Numbered from the stretch's first letter, positions 38,592-50,070 are shown. The stretch is DNA of 64,000 bases from Brachybacterium subflavum (GCF_009299795.1 NZ_VIGP01000004.1:62001-126000), one strand, 5' to 3'. Notes: generated from the letters alone by a model not told the origin. Numbers and translations are program-made.

Positions 38592-38951
38592 TCATGTTCG
38601 CCCCGGGTTCGCCTCCCGCAGAGCGTCCTTCCAGTACGGGTCCGGCCGCCCCCGCGAGGTCGTGAGCCGAGCGCCCGCCAGGTGCACCCGGGCGCTCACC
38701 CACGCGAGGACGTACGGCTCCGCGGCGTCCAACTGCCCGATCCACGCGTCCACGGTGAGGTCCAGGTACTCCCCGTCCACGCTCACGCGCACCGTCTCGG
38801 CGGGGAGGCCGGCGTCCCGGTGGCTGTGCGAGAACTCGACGGGAGTGCCGCCGTCCACGGTCCGCCGGTAGCCGGAGACGACGCGCTCCGCGGCGGACAG
38901 CAGATCCTCATACGCGAAGTAGCGGGGGTAGCGGGTGCGGAGGTCGTTCAT
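38592..38951 (-). CDS. Hypothetical protein (119 aa)
   Basis: Mixed alpha/beta: RTRYPRYFAYEDLLSAAERVVSGY, RVSVDGEYLDLTVDAWIGQL, YVLAWVSARVHLAGARL. No family recognised. It starts eight bases after the end of the membrane-protein gene and is probably cotranscribed with it. Confidence 0.55.
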   Translation of the reverse strand: MNDLRTRYPRYFAYEDLLSAAERVVSGYRRTVDGGTPVEFSHSHRDAGLPAETVRVSVDGEYLDLTVDAWIGQLDAAEPYVLAWVSARVHLAGARLTTSRGRPDPYWKDALREANPGRT

Positions 38952-38959
38952 GCCGCCGG

Positions 38960-39364
38960 CTAACTCGAGGGAAGAATCAGGGAGAGCAGGCTAGCGAGGC
39001 ACCCGAGTGCAACGCCCAACCCGACTGCGACTAGCCCCGCCCTGCGGCTACGCTCAGCTTCGGCAGCCTTCGAACCGATCGATCCGCCACCAAACAGCGA
39101 CGTCGACACCAACTGTTCGAGTGTCTCCGGGCCGCCCTCGAACTTCTTGTCCTTGAGCTCGTTGTACTCCTGCTCAATCTGCCGCGATTCATCATGGTGC
39201 CCGCTCGCATACAGGTTCGCTCTGCGCGACTCCATGTCCTGGTGGATCTCCTGCGCCAATCTCCAGCGTCGTGCCAGCTTCCGATCCTTCGCCCACGGTC
39301 CGATGGAGCCAGCCAGGGACAGTGCCGCTGCGGCAACGTATAGAGCCACGACCACGTAAATCAT
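38960..39364 (-). CDS. Membrane protein with central coiled coil (134 aa)
   Basis: ATG 39364 is selected because CAGGAGGCACC precedes it; longer starts lack such a site. Two membrane spans (IYVVVALYVAAAALSLAGS and GLVAVGLGVALGCLASLLSLIL) flank a charged helical domain (AQEIHQDMESRRANLYASGHHDESRQIEQEYNELKDKK). The position next to the attachment site suggests a lysogeny-expressed gene, for example superinfection exclusion, but nothing in the sequence proves it. Confidence 0.6.
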   Translation of the reverse strand: MIYVVVALYVAAAALSLAGSIGPWAKDRKLARRWRLAQEIHQDMESRRANLYASGHHDESRQIEQEYNELKDKKFEGGPETLEQLVSTSLFGGGSIGSKAAEAERSRRAGLVAVGLGVALGCLASLLSLILPSS

Positions 39365-39525
39365 GGTGCCTCCTGAGCAACCGTGACTTGCAAGACACCA
39401 TCCGGGTGCGCCCATTGACTGAGAGCCGCCAGTTTAAGCGGCCCGAAGAACGGGTGCACCCGCTGCTCGATCCTCATCCGCACCTGGTGCGCCCACTCGG
39501 CGTCCCGCTCTCGCATGCTCGTCAT
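39361..39525 (-). CDS. Small hypothetical protein (54 aa)
   Basis: ATGA overlap with the membrane-protein gene. Helical start RERDAEWAHQVRMRIEQRVHPFF, then GPLKLAALSQWAHPDGVLQVTVAQ. First gene of the rightmost prophage unit. Function unknown. Confidence 0.5.
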   Translation of the reverse strand: MTSMRERDAEWAHQVRMRIEQRVHPFFGPLKLAALSQWAHPDGVLQVTVAQEAP

Positions 39526-39667
39526 GAGGGAAGTCTGCGCCAGGGGTGGGACGGTCGAAGCTGTAGGCAGCAGAACAGCGCCGAACAGGTGTGGGAGCAG
39601 ATGTGTGTCCTGATGTGTATTTCCGGCCGCGCGGCTCTCCCGGCTGCGCCGCTTCGTCCCAACGCGG

Positions 39668-39698
39668 AAGGCCCCTCACCGTCCTGGTGAGGGGCCTT
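39668..39698 (-). terminator. Terminator of the tRNA gene
   Basis: AAGGCCCCTCACC (39668-39680) and GGTGAGGGGCCTT (39686-39698) form a perfect 13-bp stem 12 bases past the tRNA 3' end, read on the minus strand. It may belong to the host or have been brought by the phage arm. Confidence 0.7.
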
Positions 39699-39709
39699 CT
39701 GTCGTGCCG

Positions 39710-39782
39710 TGGAGCTTAGGGGAATCGAACCCCTGACCTTTTCATTGCGAACGAAACGCTCTACCAACTGAGCTAAAGCCCC
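39710..39782 (-). tRNA. tRNA-Ala, anticodon CGC
   Basis: A 73-base cloverleaf: acceptor GGGGCTT/AAGCTCC with the alanine identity pair G3-U70, D arm GCTC...GAGC, anticodon stem TTTCG/TGAAA around loop TTCGCAA (anticodon CGC), T loop TTCGATT. The CCA end is not encoded. Its 3' end faces the prophage, the typical attachment side. Confidence 0.93.
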
Positions 39783-39915
39783 GTGCCGCGTGGCGACCTG
39801 GCAAGCCTAGCATCGCGAAGCCGGTGCTCACGACCGCTCGGAGCCGTCTTGACGAGGATCACAGCGACCTGTCACGGAGCCGGAGCGGAGCCTCCGCAGC
39901 TGCCGTCGCCCGCTC

Positions 39916-40770
39916 TCACGCGACCCGCTCGTCGCGGGCCGCCTGCACCTCGTCCATGAGCTCGTCGAGCACTGCGAGGCGCTCGGGACCGGTGCACGCG
40001 ACGTATGCGGGCTGCTCCTGCACGGGCCGCCCCTGCCCCGTGGTCCCGGGCCAGGTGCGCAGGCTGCCGCCCGCGCTCTGGACGAGGTGGAATCCGGCGG
40101 CGACGTCCCAGGCGTTGATCGAAGGAAGCAGGGTCGCATCGGCACGGCCCAGCGCCACGTACGCGAGCTCGAGCGCGGCCGAGCCCAGGTGGCGGACCGC
40201 CGAGACCCCGTCGGACAGGCGCCGTCCGTGCGCCGCGGACAGCTCGGCAAGCTCGCTGTAGGCGCGGTACCCCGGGTAGCCGGTGAGGACGAGCGCGTCC
40301 TTCGCGGCGAGGGTCGGGCGCCCGGCGACCTCGACCCCGTTCAGCCGCACCGGTCCGTCGGCCGCGCTGATCACCTCGCCGAGCACGGGCGCGTCGACCA
40401 CTCCCGCGACCAGCTCTCCGCCGACGGCGACCCCGATCGAGACGCAGAACAGCGGCAGCCCGGCCGCGAAGTTGCTGGTCCCGTCGATCGGGTCGACGTA
40501 GAAGGTGATCTCGGAGTCGGAGGACCCGCCGTCGGCCCCGGCACCGGGCCGCTCGCCGCCCTCCTCGCCGATCACGCGGGCGCCCGGCACGCGGCGCGCG
40601 AGCTCGCGCACGATGATCTCCTCGCACGCGCGGTCGTGGGCGGTCACGATGTCGTGGCTGTCGTTCTTGTACTCCCGCTGCAGGGCGGTGCGATCCAGGC
40701 CGCGCACGTAGTCGGCGGCGAGGGACGCGGCGGCCTCGGCCGCCTCCAGAAGCTCCTCGGGTGCGGTCAC
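39916..40770 (-). CDS. Inositol monophosphatase family enzyme
   Basis: 284 residues from GTG 40770, preceded by AGGAGGCACA. The family's metal motifs are present: VIGEEGGE near 70, YVDPIDGTSNF near 95, and NAWDVAAGFHLVQSAGG near 225. These Mg2+-dependent phosphatases act on inositol phosphate, histidinol phosphate or PAP; the sequence does not settle which. First host gene beyond the tRNA. Confidence 0.85.
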   Translation of the reverse strand: MTAPEELLEAAEAAASLAADYVRGLDRTALQREYKNDSHDIVTAHDRACEEIIVRELARRVPGARVIGEEGGERPGAGADGGSSDSEITFYVDPIDGTSNFAAGLPLFCVSIGVAVGGELVAGVVDAPVLGEVISAADGPVRLNGVEVAGRPTLAAKDALVLTGYPGYRAYSELAELSAAHGRRLSDGVSAVRHLGSAALELAYVALGRADATLLPSINAWDVAAGFHLVQSAGGSLRTWPGTTGQGRPVQEQPAYVACTGPERLAVLDELMDEVQAARDERVA

Positions 40771-40813
40771 TGTGCCTCCTGTGGCTGGCGCGGGCTGTGG
40801 TCGGCTCAGGGTC

Positions 40814-41767
40814 TCAGGCGCGGCGGCGCGCGAGGATCTCGTCGAGGCCGAGATCCGAGGCGGGCGTGCGCTGCGGCTCCTCGTGCAGGGCCTCGTCGGC
40901 CACGTCGTCGGTCTCGACCTCGAGTGCGACATGCTGAGGGGCGACGCTGCTGCGGTGGGCCGCGTGGCGGGTGGCGAGATCCTCGACCTCGCCGCGCAGG
41001 GCGTAGGACGGGCGCGGCACGGGGCGCGGGATCCACTCGCCGGGCGCGGCGAGGGCGGCGCTCGCGGACTCGATCTCCTCACCCAGCTCCACGTGCTCCT
41101 CCGTCTGCGCGGTCGCATCGACCTGGGTGCGCGCGGTCGTCGCGCTGGTGGAGCGCTCGTCCGACCGAGCGATCGGTGCTGCGACCTGCGGGGCATCTTC
41201 GGCCGAAGCGCTCTTCCCGGCGGGGCTCGATGCGGTGGCCGACGCCGTCGTACCGGCGTCTCGCAGCTCGGCGGCGCGGCGCAGACGGGACCGGCGGTCC
41301 AGCTCGGCGCGACGCAGGCCCACCACGTAGGCGGCGAGGACCGCGAGCGGAAGCAGCACGCTCCACACCGGCAGGATCGAAACGCCGGCGAGCACGCCGA
41401 CCCCGATCGTCACCAGCGCGAGGGCGAGCAGGACCACGCGCAGGGTGCGGCGCTGGCGCCCGGCCTCCTCATAGGGGTCGACACGGGTGCCCGGGGACGC
41501 GTCGAAGCGCGGGCGGGCGGTCGGATCGGCGGGACGCAGCAGCAGACGGTCGTCATTCATGACGTGCACCTCACGGGCTCTCGGGCGGGAGTGGGCGGCC
41601 TCGGAGAGATCCCGCGCGGTGCGGGAGTCCCGGGAGCGCATCGCGTCACGCGCTCTCGAGATCAGCTCCCGGCGCTCCGCGCTGCGCGGGACGGCATAGC
41701 CGACCCAGACGAGCAGCAGGAGGGCGAAAAGGACAGCCCCGAGGTTGAAGGTCTCCACCTCGCCCAC
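40814..41767 (-). CDS. Membrane protein with long disordered tail
   Basis: 317 residues from GTG 41767. An N-terminal span (LGAVLFALLLLVWVGYAVPR) and two more near 110-155 (LRVVLLALALVTIGVGVLAGVSI, VWSVLLPLAVLAAYVVGLR). The rest is a polar Ala/Ser/Glu-rich tail. Such proteins are common in Micrococcales next to rimJ-like and cyclo-ligase genes; function unknown. Confidence 0.65.
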   Translation of the reverse strand: MGEVETFNLGAVLFALLLLVWVGYAVPRSAERRELISRARDAMRSRDSRTARDLSEAAHSRPRAREVHVMNDDRLLLRPADPTARPRFDASPGTRVDPYEEAGRQRRTLRVVLLALALVTIGVGVLAGVSILPVWSVLLPLAVLAAYVVGLRRAELDRRSRLRRAAELRDAGTTASATASSPAGKSASAEDAPQVAAPIARSDERSTSATTARTQVDATAQTEEHVELGEEIESASAALAAPGEWIPRPVPRPSYALRGEVEDLATRHAAHRSSVAPQHVALEVETDDVADEALHEEPQRTPASDLGLDEILARRRA

Positions 41768-41795
41768 CCTAATGACACGGCTGTGATTCAGCTGG

Positions 41796-42422
41796 TCACG
41801 ACGCGCCCGTGGCGCCCATGTGTTCGCGCCGATACCGCGCGAGCACTCCCCTGCCGCGCTCGTCGGTCTCGACCTCGTCCGCCGTGAGGGCGAAGCTCAG
41901 GTGGTCGCGGAAGGCGCCGTCGACGTGGATGAACCGCTCGCGCAGCCCCTCCTCGCGCAGGTGGAGCTTGCGGGCGACCCGCAGGCTGGCCTCGTTCTCG
42001 GGGCGGATGTTGATCTCCACCCGGTGCAGCCCGACCTCGGCGAAGAGATGGTCGATGAGCAGGGCGACGCCGCGCGGCGCATACCCGCGGCCGGCGCGGG
42101 CGTGGTCGATCCAGTAGCCGATCGTCGCCGAGGACTGCGCGCCGTACAGGATCGGTCCCGCGCTCACCTGGCCCGCGGGTCGGCCGTCCGCGCACAGCAG
42201 CAGGCTCAGGTGACGGCCGGCGCGTCCCTCCCGCTCCGCCCAGCGCAGCAGCTCCGCGTGGGTGGGCCGGGGCCGACGGCGCTCGGGGTCCGTCGCGTCC
42301 CAGGGCGCGAGCCATTTGCGGTTGCGCACCAGCAGCGTCTCGAAGGCACGGCGGTCGCGACGGCGCAGCGGACGCAGGGTGAGCTCCGCATCCGAGAGCA
42401 CGAGCGGCCAGACAGGGGGCAT
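41796..42422 (-). CDS. GNAT acetyltransferase, RimJ/RimL-like
   Basis: 208 residues from ATG 42422. ELTLRPLRRRDRRAFETLLVRNRKWLAPWDAT and IGYWIDHARAGRGYAPRGVALLIDHLF, then LHRVEINIRPENEASLRVARKLHLREEG, are the RimJ-type GNAT signature with acetyl-CoA loop. It probably acetylates the N-terminus of a ribosomal or other protein. Confidence 0.85.
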   Translation of the reverse strand: MPPVWPLVLSDAELTLRPLRRRDRRAFETLLVRNRKWLAPWDATDPERRRPRPTHAELLRWAEREGRAGRHLSLLLCADGRPAGQVSAGPILYGAQSSATIGYWIDHARAGRGYAPRGVALLIDHLFAEVGLHRVEINIRPENEASLRVARKLHLREEGLRERFIHVDGAFRDHLSFALTADEVETDERGRGVLARYRREHMGATGAS

Positions 42423-42474
42423 CCGGGCATCGTAGCCATCGCAGGGGCGGCGTCCCCGGTGCCATGCTGGGGCC

Positions 42475-43089
42475 GTGGAGGAGAACTCACGGCAGTCCCC
42501 CGCCGTGCGCAAGCGGGCCCTGCGCACGGGACTGCGCACCGAGCGCGCCGCGACCGCCCACCGCTCACCCGACGAGGACGCACGCCTCGCGGGCCGGGCC
42601 GATGAGGTGCTCGCCCTCCTGCCCCGGGCGACGGGCCCGCTGCGGATCGCCGCCTTCGACCCGACACCCACCGAACCCGACGTGCGGAGGCTGCTGCGCG
42701 TGCTCGCCGACCGCGGCCACCGCATCCTGCTGCCGGTGCACGCGGGCGAGGGGATCGACTGGGCCGCGTGGGACGGGGCCTCCCCGCTCGCGCCGCCTCC
42801 CGCGCGGGGCTTCGGCGGGGAGCCGTCGGGCCCGCGCGAGGGCGCCGACGCCCTGGCCCGGACGGACCTCGTGCTCGCCCCGGCCCTCGCCGTGGACCGC
42901 TCCGGCACGCGGCTGGGGCACGGCGGCGGCTACTACGACAGAGCGCTCGATCACGCGCGCACGGCCGTGGTCGTCGCCGTCGTCCATCCCTGGGAGGTCC
43001 TGGCCCCGGGCGCCCTGCCGTGCGAGGCGCACGACCGGCCGGCGCACGCCGTGCTCACCACGGGCGGCGTGGAGCGGCTCGGATCATGA
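42475..43089 (+). CDS. 5-formyltetrahydrofolate cyclo-ligase
   Basis: 204 residues from GTG 42475. KRALRTGLRTERAA at the start and the ATP/folate motif RLGHGGGYYDRALDHAR near 150 are diagnostic. Converts 5-formyl-THF to methenyl-THF with ATP. Divergent from the acetyltransferase gene. Confidence 0.88.
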   Translation: MEENSRQSPAVRKRALRTGLRTERAATAHRSPDEDARLAGRADEVLALLPRATGPLRIAAFDPTPTEPDVRRLLRVLADRGHRILLPVHAGEGIDWAAWDGASPLAPPPARGFGGEPSGPREGADALARTDLVLAPALAVDRSGTRLGHGGGYYDRALDHARTAVVVAVVHPWEVLAPGALPCEAHDRPAHAVLTTGGVERLGS

Positions 43090-43251
43090 TGGGCCGGGAT
43101 CATTGCCCGGGCGGTGCGCCTTCCGGGCGCAGCTGAGGGCGAGCGGCGCGTCGAGCATCACCCCGGGCAGTCCTGCTGGTGGGCCCCGCGCGGCGGTAAG
43201 CTCGTGCGGGCGCCTCGGGAGGCGCCGATCACCCTGGATGTGGAGGACCCT

Positions 43252-43587
43252 GTGCCCACGTACGCGTACGCCTGCAAGAACTGCGGCCACCGTTTCGAGA
43301 AGTACCAGAGCTTCAGCGACGACTCGCTGACCGACTGCCCCGAGTGCGGGCAGTCCGCTCTGCGCAAGGTCTTCGACAGCGTGGGCGTCGTGTTCAAGGG
43401 CTCGGGCTTCTACTCGACCGACTCCGCGTCCTCCCGCACCGCCTCCTCGGCGTCGTCGGACTCCACGAGCTCGTCCGATTCCTCGAGCTCCTCCGACTCC
43501 TCGAGCAGCGCCTCCTCGTCGAAGGAGACCTCGAGCGCGTCGAGCGGCTCGTCCAAGGCCCCTGCGGCCGCCTCCGCCGCGGACTGA
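43252..43587 (+). CDS. FmdB-type zinc ribbon protein with Ser-rich tail
   Basis: 111 residues from GTG 43252. PTYAYACKNCGHRFEKYQSFSDDSLTDCPECGQSALRKVF is the FmdB regulatory zinc ribbon with two C-x2-C pairs. The second half is a low-complexity Ser/Asp/Ala tail, also repetitive at DNA level. Function of the family is poorly defined. Confidence 0.85.
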   Translation: MPTYAYACKNCGHRFEKYQSFSDDSLTDCPECGQSALRKVFDSVGVVFKGSGFYSTDSASSRTASSASSDSTSSSDSSSSSDSSSSASSSKETSSASSGSSKAPAAASAAD

Positions 43588-43678
43588 GCACTCCGCCGTC
43601 GTTCCTCCACATCACCCCGTCGTCCACAGTGACGACGGGCGACCCCCGGCGCCCACCAGCTCGCCCTAGCGTCGGGGC

Positions 43679-44314
43679 ATGCTGCGACGACTGCACGACT
43701 CCCTCCCCCGCTGGCATCGAGCCGTCCGTCGGCGACGGCGCCTGCTAAGCATCCTGCTCACCGCGCTGCTCGCGGTCGCGGTCCTGCCCGGGCTGCTGCC
43801 CGCGTCGGCCGATGCGCGCGGCGTGCTCGTCGCCGCGCACGACCTCCCTGCGGGCGCCGTGATCCGCTCCGGGGACCTGCGCGAGGCCGAGGTCGCCGAT
43901 GCTCTCGTCCCCGAGGACTCGACCTCGGATCCCTCACGGCTGGAGGGCCTGCGCGTCTCTCGCAGCGTGGGCGCCGGGGAGGTCCTCGCCCCGCAGAGGC
44001 TGCGCGAGGAGGCGCAGTCACCGCCGCTGACGGGACGGGCCGTGGTGGTCGTGCCCGTGGCCCCCGCGCTCCTCCCGCGCCTCGCGGCGGGCGACGAGCT
44101 CAGCCTCGTCGTCTCGACCGAGATGCCCGGTGACACGCGCAGGATCAATGCGATGGTCGTCGAGGTCCCGGCCGACGCTGCGGCGACGGGCCCGATGGGT
44201 GCTGTGTCCAGCACGGATGCCGTGGAGATCCTCGTCGCCGTGGATCCGTCGCACACGGGAGAGGTCGCTCACGCCGTCCGTGAGGGCTGGCTCGAGATCG
44301 CGATCGTGTTCTAA
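43679..44314 (+). CDS. Exported SAF-domain protein (RcpC/CpaB-like)
   Basis: 211 residues. Basic start then signal-like [25 protein letters not shown], cleavable after [29 protein letters not shown] is the SAF domain, followed by [19 protein letters not shown] and a beta-rich region, as in Flp pilus assembly CpaB/RcpC. No pilus genes are adjacent, so a stand-alone role is likely. Confidence 0.75.
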   Translation: MLRRLHDSLPRWHRAVRRRRRLLSILLTALLAVAVLPGLLPASADARGVLVAAHDLPAGAVIRSGDLREAEVADALVPEDSTSDPSRLEGLRVSRSVGAGEVLAPQRLREEAQSPPLTGRAVVVVPVAPALLPRLAAGDELSLVVSTEMPGDTRRINAMVVEVPADAAATGPMGAVSSTDAVEILVAVDPSHTGEVAHAVREGWLEIAIVF

Positions 44315-44390
44315 TCTCCCCAGCGGATGCTTCCCCAGCATCCACTGTGTCACCCGATCCCCCGCGTCTCCGAGCAGTGAGGAAAGCACC

Positions 44391-44819
44391 GTGAAGGGCT
44401 TCAAGGACTTCGTCATGCAGGGCAACGTCATCGACCTCGCCGTCGGTGTCGTGATCGGCGGTGCCTTCACCGCTCTGGTCACGGCCTTCGTCACGTACAT
44501 CATCAACCCGATCGTGGCCGCGGCCGGCGGCGCGAACGGCATCGGACTGGGCTTCCACGTCATCGCCAGCAATGACAAGACGTTCGTGGACATCGGCTCG
44601 GTCATCTCCGCCGTCATCACGTTCCTCATCACCGCCGCGGTGGTGTACTTCGTGTTCGTGCTGCCGATGGCCAAGGCCCGTCGCATGGCCATGATCCGTC
44701 GCGGCGAGGACCCCGACGCCCCGGAGGCCACCCCGGAGGACATCGCGCTGCTCACCGAGATCCGCGACGCCCTCCAGAACAGGGACGCGAGCACCCCGGG
44801 CCAGACCCCGCAGCAGTGA
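44391..44819 (+). CDS. mscL: Large-conductance mechanosensitive channel MscL
   Basis: 142 residues from GTG 44391, after [45 protein letters not shown] is the MscL N-helix and TM1; TM2 lies near 70-95 ([23 protein letters not shown]), and the C-terminal helix [13 protein letters not shown] follows. Opens on membrane tension after osmotic downshock. A strong terminator follows. Confidence 0.95.
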   Translation: MKGFKDFVMQGNVIDLAVGVVIGGAFTALVTAFVTYIINPIVAAAGGANGIGLGFHVIASNDKTFVDIGSVISAVITFLITAAVVYFVFVLPMAKARRMAMIRRGEDPDAPEATPEDIALLTEIRDALQNRDASTPGQTPQQ

Positions 44820-44876
44820 AGGAACCCCTCCGGCCCTGCCGGAGGCTCCGCGTGACGCCGTGAGAACGGCGCAGGG

Positions 44877-44906
44877 ACGGGGCGGGACCTTACGGTCCCG
44901 CCCCGT
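44877..44906 (+). terminator. Rho-independent terminator after mscL
   Basis: ACGGGGCGGGACC (44877-44889) and GGTCCCGCCCCGT (44894-44906) are perfectly complementary with a four-base loop, followed by CTTTCTTATT. Confidence 0.85.
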
Positions 44907-44974
44907 CTTTCTTATTCCCGGGCACGGAGATTCCCGCACGCCCGACCGTCCCGCCTGTGCGGTACCGTTCCCGG

Positions 44975-45886
44975 GTGCCCGCCGACTCCCCCGCGACCGT
45001 CCCCGATCCCGTCGGACTCCTGGACCGCAGCGGGATCGACGCGGTGATCGACTGGTTCACCCGCGCGGGGCGCGAGCTGCCCTGGCGGGCGAGCGATGCG
45101 AGCGCCTGGAGCATCCTGGTCTCGGAGATCATGCTCCAGCAGACTCCCGTGGTGCGGGTCCTCCCACGCTGGCAGGAGTGGATGCAGCGCTGGCCCCGAC
45201 CGCAGGACCTCGCCGAGGCGTCCACGGCCGACGTGCTGCGCGCCTGGGACCGCCTGGGCTACCCGCGCCGTGCGCTGCGCCTGCAGGCCTGCGCCCGCGC
45301 CATCGTCGAGGAGCACGGCGGCGAGGTGCCCGTCGGGCTCGAGGCCCTGCGCGCCCTGCCGGGCATCGGCGAGTACACCGCGGCCGCCGTCACCGCCTTC
45401 GCCCACCACGAGCGCGCGGTGGTCGCGGACACCAACATCCGACGGGTGCTCGTGCGCTGCGTGCGCGGGGAGGCCTTCCCCGGCAGCACCTTCACCGCAT
45501 CCCAGCGGGCGCTGGCCACCGAGGTCCTTCCCGCCGGGACGGAGCGGTCCGTGCGCTGGAACCAGGCGGTGATGGAGCTCGGCGCGCTCGTGTGCACGTC
45601 CCGCTCCCCGCACTGCGAGATCTGTCCGCTGGCCCCGCACTGCGCATGGCTGGCCAAGGGACGTCCGGCGGACTCCGGGACACGTGCCCGCACCCAGGCC
45701 TTCGAGGGCACCGACCGTCAGATGCGCGGCAGGATCATGGCGCTGCTGCGCGAGGGCCCCACGAGCCGGGAGCGGATCGCGCAGCTGCGCAGCGACGAGG
45801 ACGACCACAGGGTGCCGCGGTGCCTGGACTCCCTCGTCGCCGACGGACTCGCTGTGGTCGAGGACGGGACCGTGCGCCTGCCCTGA
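44975..45886 (+). CDS. mutY: A/G-specific adenine glycosylase MutY
   Basis: 303 residues from GTG 44975, preceded by TACCGT-(6), a leaderless-type start; an in-frame GTG at 44957 is the alternative. LVSEIMLQQTPVVRVLPRW, the helix-hairpin-helix LPGIGEYTAAAVTAFAH and catalytic Asp in VADTNIRRVL are present. The 4Fe-4S ligands C-x6-C-x2-C-x5-C are seen in CTSRSPHCEICPLAPHC. Removes adenine paired with 8-oxoguanine. Shorter C-terminal domain than Escherichia coli MutY. Confidence 0.92.
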   Translation: MPADSPATVPDPVGLLDRSGIDAVIDWFTRAGRELPWRASDASAWSILVSEIMLQQTPVVRVLPRWQEWMQRWPRPQDLAEASTADVLRAWDRLGYPRRALRLQACARAIVEEHGGEVPVGLEALRALPGIGEYTAAAVTAFAHHERAVVADTNIRRVLVRCVRGEAFPGSTFTASQRALATEVLPAGTERSVRWNQAVMELGALVCTSRSPHCEICPLAPHCAWLAKGRPADSGTRARTQAFEGTDRQMRGRIMALLREGPTSRERIAQLRSDEDDHRVPRCLDSLVADGLAVVEDGTVRLP

Positions 45887-45901
45887 CGCCGCAGCCGAGG
45901 G

Positions 45902-46417
45902 TCAGAGCGGTGCGTCGGCCAGGCGCAGGATCATCCGGGTGTTGCCCAGGGTGTTGGGCTTGACCCGCGCGAGGTCCAGGAACTCCGCCACACCCTCGTC
46001 GCTCGAGCGCAGCAGCTCGGCGTAGACCTCGGGCGGCAGCGGATCCGGGCTCATGGCGCGGAAGCCGTGACGGGCGAAGAAGTCGACCTCGAAGGTCAGG
46101 CAGAACACGCGCTCGAGCCCCAGGTCCCGGGCGCGCTGCAGGAGCGCCTCGAGCATGCGATGGCCCAGCCCCGTGCCGCGCGCGTCCTCGCTCACGGCCA
46201 GGGTGCGCACCTCGCCGAGGTCCTCCCACATCACGTGGAGCGCGCCGCATCCGATCACAACGCCGTCCTCGTCGACCGCGACGAGGAACTCCTGGATGGC
46301 CTCGTAGTAGACCACGAGCTCCTTGCCGAGCAGGATCTGGCGGGCGGCGAGGGGCTGCACCAGGCGGTCGATGGCTCGGACGTCGGCCGGGAGCGCGGGG
46401 CGCAGCTCGATGCTCAT
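45902..46417 (-). CDS. N-acetylglutamate synthase-like GNAT
   Basis: 171 residues. RPALPADVRAIDRLVQPLAARQILLGKE, VRTLAVSEDARGTGLGHRMLEALLQRAR and FFARHGF match the stand-alone ArgA-type amino-acid N-acetyltransferases of actinobacteria (Rv2747-like), which start arginine synthesis. Overlaps the DedA gene start side by ATGA. Confidence 0.8.
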   Translation of the reverse strand: MSIELRPALPADVRAIDRLVQPLAARQILLGKELVVYYEAIQEFLVAVDEDGVVIGCGALHVMWEDLGEVRTLAVSEDARGTGLGHRMLEALLQRARDLGLERVFCLTFEVDFFARHGFRAMSPDPLPPEVYAELLRSSDEGVAEFLDLARVKPNTLGNTRMILRLADAPL

Positions 46418-47349
46418 GCGGGGGATGCCGTCCTTCGTGAGTCCGTGTCGGCGTCGCTCTCGGCCCCCTGGATCTCGGCCGATCGGTCCTCGTCCGACGC
46501 TTGGTGCTCCCCGACGCTACTCGCCCCGACCTCCTCGCCGTCGCCCGTCTCGCGCGGCGTCACGGGAGGGTCGTCCCCGTCGGCCCCGCTCTCCGCATCG
46601 TCCTCGGCGCCGCCCGGCGCGCCATCGTCCGACGCGCCGTCGTCCGGCTGCTCGTCGGGGCTCCCGCGCTCCCGCAGCGCCGCCGCCTCCTCCTCGGCCC
46701 GCTGGGCGGCGCGCTCGTGGCGGCCGTCCAGGAGGCGGTTCATGAGGGAGACCAGGCGCTCGACGACGAGGGCCACGACGACCGCGATCACCACGGCGAC
46801 CGTGATGGCGAGCAGATGGTTGTCCTCGAACCAGCTGCCGGCCACGGCGCCGATGCCGCACGAGTACACGGCCCATACGAAGGTCGCGGCGAGCGAGCGG
46901 TGCCAGAACTGGCGCCAGGGATAGCGGACCGCACCGGCCGTGAGGTTCACAGCGGTGCGGCCGAAAGGGATGTAGCGGGCGGTCATCAGGAAGAGCAGGG
47001 CGCGCCGGTCCAGTCCCCGCTCGGCGGCCTGGACCGCCTTCAGCCCGCGCCCGCGGTGCAGGAAGCCGAACCGCTCCCAGCCCACGGTGCGGCCGATGAG
47101 GTAGGCGATGTTGTCGCCCAGGAAGGCGCCGCCCCAGGCGGCGAGCACCGTCAGCCAGATCGGGGGCACCGAGGACGACGCCCACAGGGAGGACAGGGCG
47201 ACGATGACCGACTCGCTGGGGACCGTGGGGAAGAAGGCGTCGATCGCGCACAGCGCGAACACCACCAGGTGCACCCACCAGGTATCGCCCGCGGCGACGA
47301 TCCAGTCCTGCAGACCGGTCATCCATGCCTGGAACGTGCCCACTCCCAC
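46414..47349 (-). CDS. DedA family membrane protein with acidic tail
   Basis: 311 residues from GTG 47349. IDAFFPTVPSESVIV, WGGAFLGDNIAYLIGRTVG, ARYIPFGRTAVNLTAGAVRYPWRQF are the SNARE-associated/DedA core with membrane segments. The last ~100 residues are a disordered acidic tail (SPDEQPDDGASDDGAPGG). Family members flip lipids such as undecaprenyl phosphate or phosphatidylethanolamine. Confidence 0.85.
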   Translation of the reverse strand: MGVGTFQAWMTGLQDWIVAAGDTWWVHLVVFALCAIDAFFPTVPSESVIVALSSLWASSSVPPIWLTVLAAWGGAFLGDNIAYLIGRTVGWERFGFLHRGRGLKAVQAAERGLDRRALLFLMTARYIPFGRTAVNLTAGAVRYPWRQFWHRSLAATFVWAVYSCGIGAVAGSWFEDNHLLAITVAVVIAVVVALVVERLVSLMNRLLDGRHERAAQRAEEEAAALRERGSPDEQPDDGASDDGAPGGAEDDAESGADGDDPPVTPRETGDGEEVGASSVGEHQASDEDRSAEIQGAESDADTDSRRTASPA

Positions 47350-47395
47350 GATCGCGCTCCGCCTCTCCGTCCGACTGCGCCGCCCCTGCGGGGAC

Positions 47396-47426
47396 AGCGC
47401 CCGGCGCCCAACGGGCGCCGGGCGCT
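47396..47426 (-). terminator. Hairpin after clpC
   Basis: AGCGCCCGGCGCCC (47396-47409) and GGGCGCCGGGCGCT (47413-47426) form a perfect 14-bp stem with a three-base loop, just past the clpC stop. No T-tract. Confidence 0.6.
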
Positions 47427-47448
47427 CACTGCTCTGCCGACCCGGAGG

Positions 47449-50070
<2,622 letters not shown>

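Larger units (their letters stand above)
1..39709. mobile_element. Siphovirus prophage, left end outside the window
   Basis: A nearly complete prophage: replication genes, HNH, TerS/TerL, portal, MuF, scaffold, capsid, connectors, tail chaperones with frameshift, tape measure, tail tip proteins, endolysin and holin-like genes occur in canonical order. The right boundary is placed at the 3' end of tRNA-Ala(CGC), a usual actinobacterial attachment site, because the genes beyond it are ordinary host genes. No integrase, excisionase or second copy of the tRNA 3' end is visible here, so the left attachment site must lie upstream. The exact right boundary is inferred. Base composition is visibly less GC-extreme than in the host flank. 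Confidence 0.9.

Noticed and set aside
43420-43580. Serine-codon repeat as a possible mobile or regulatory repeat
   Set aside because: It simply encodes the low-complexity tail of the zinc ribbon protein.
43410-43610. Acidic 66-residue frame opposite the FmdB-type gene
   Set aside because: Produced by the antisense of a Ser/Asp codon repeat; no start signal.
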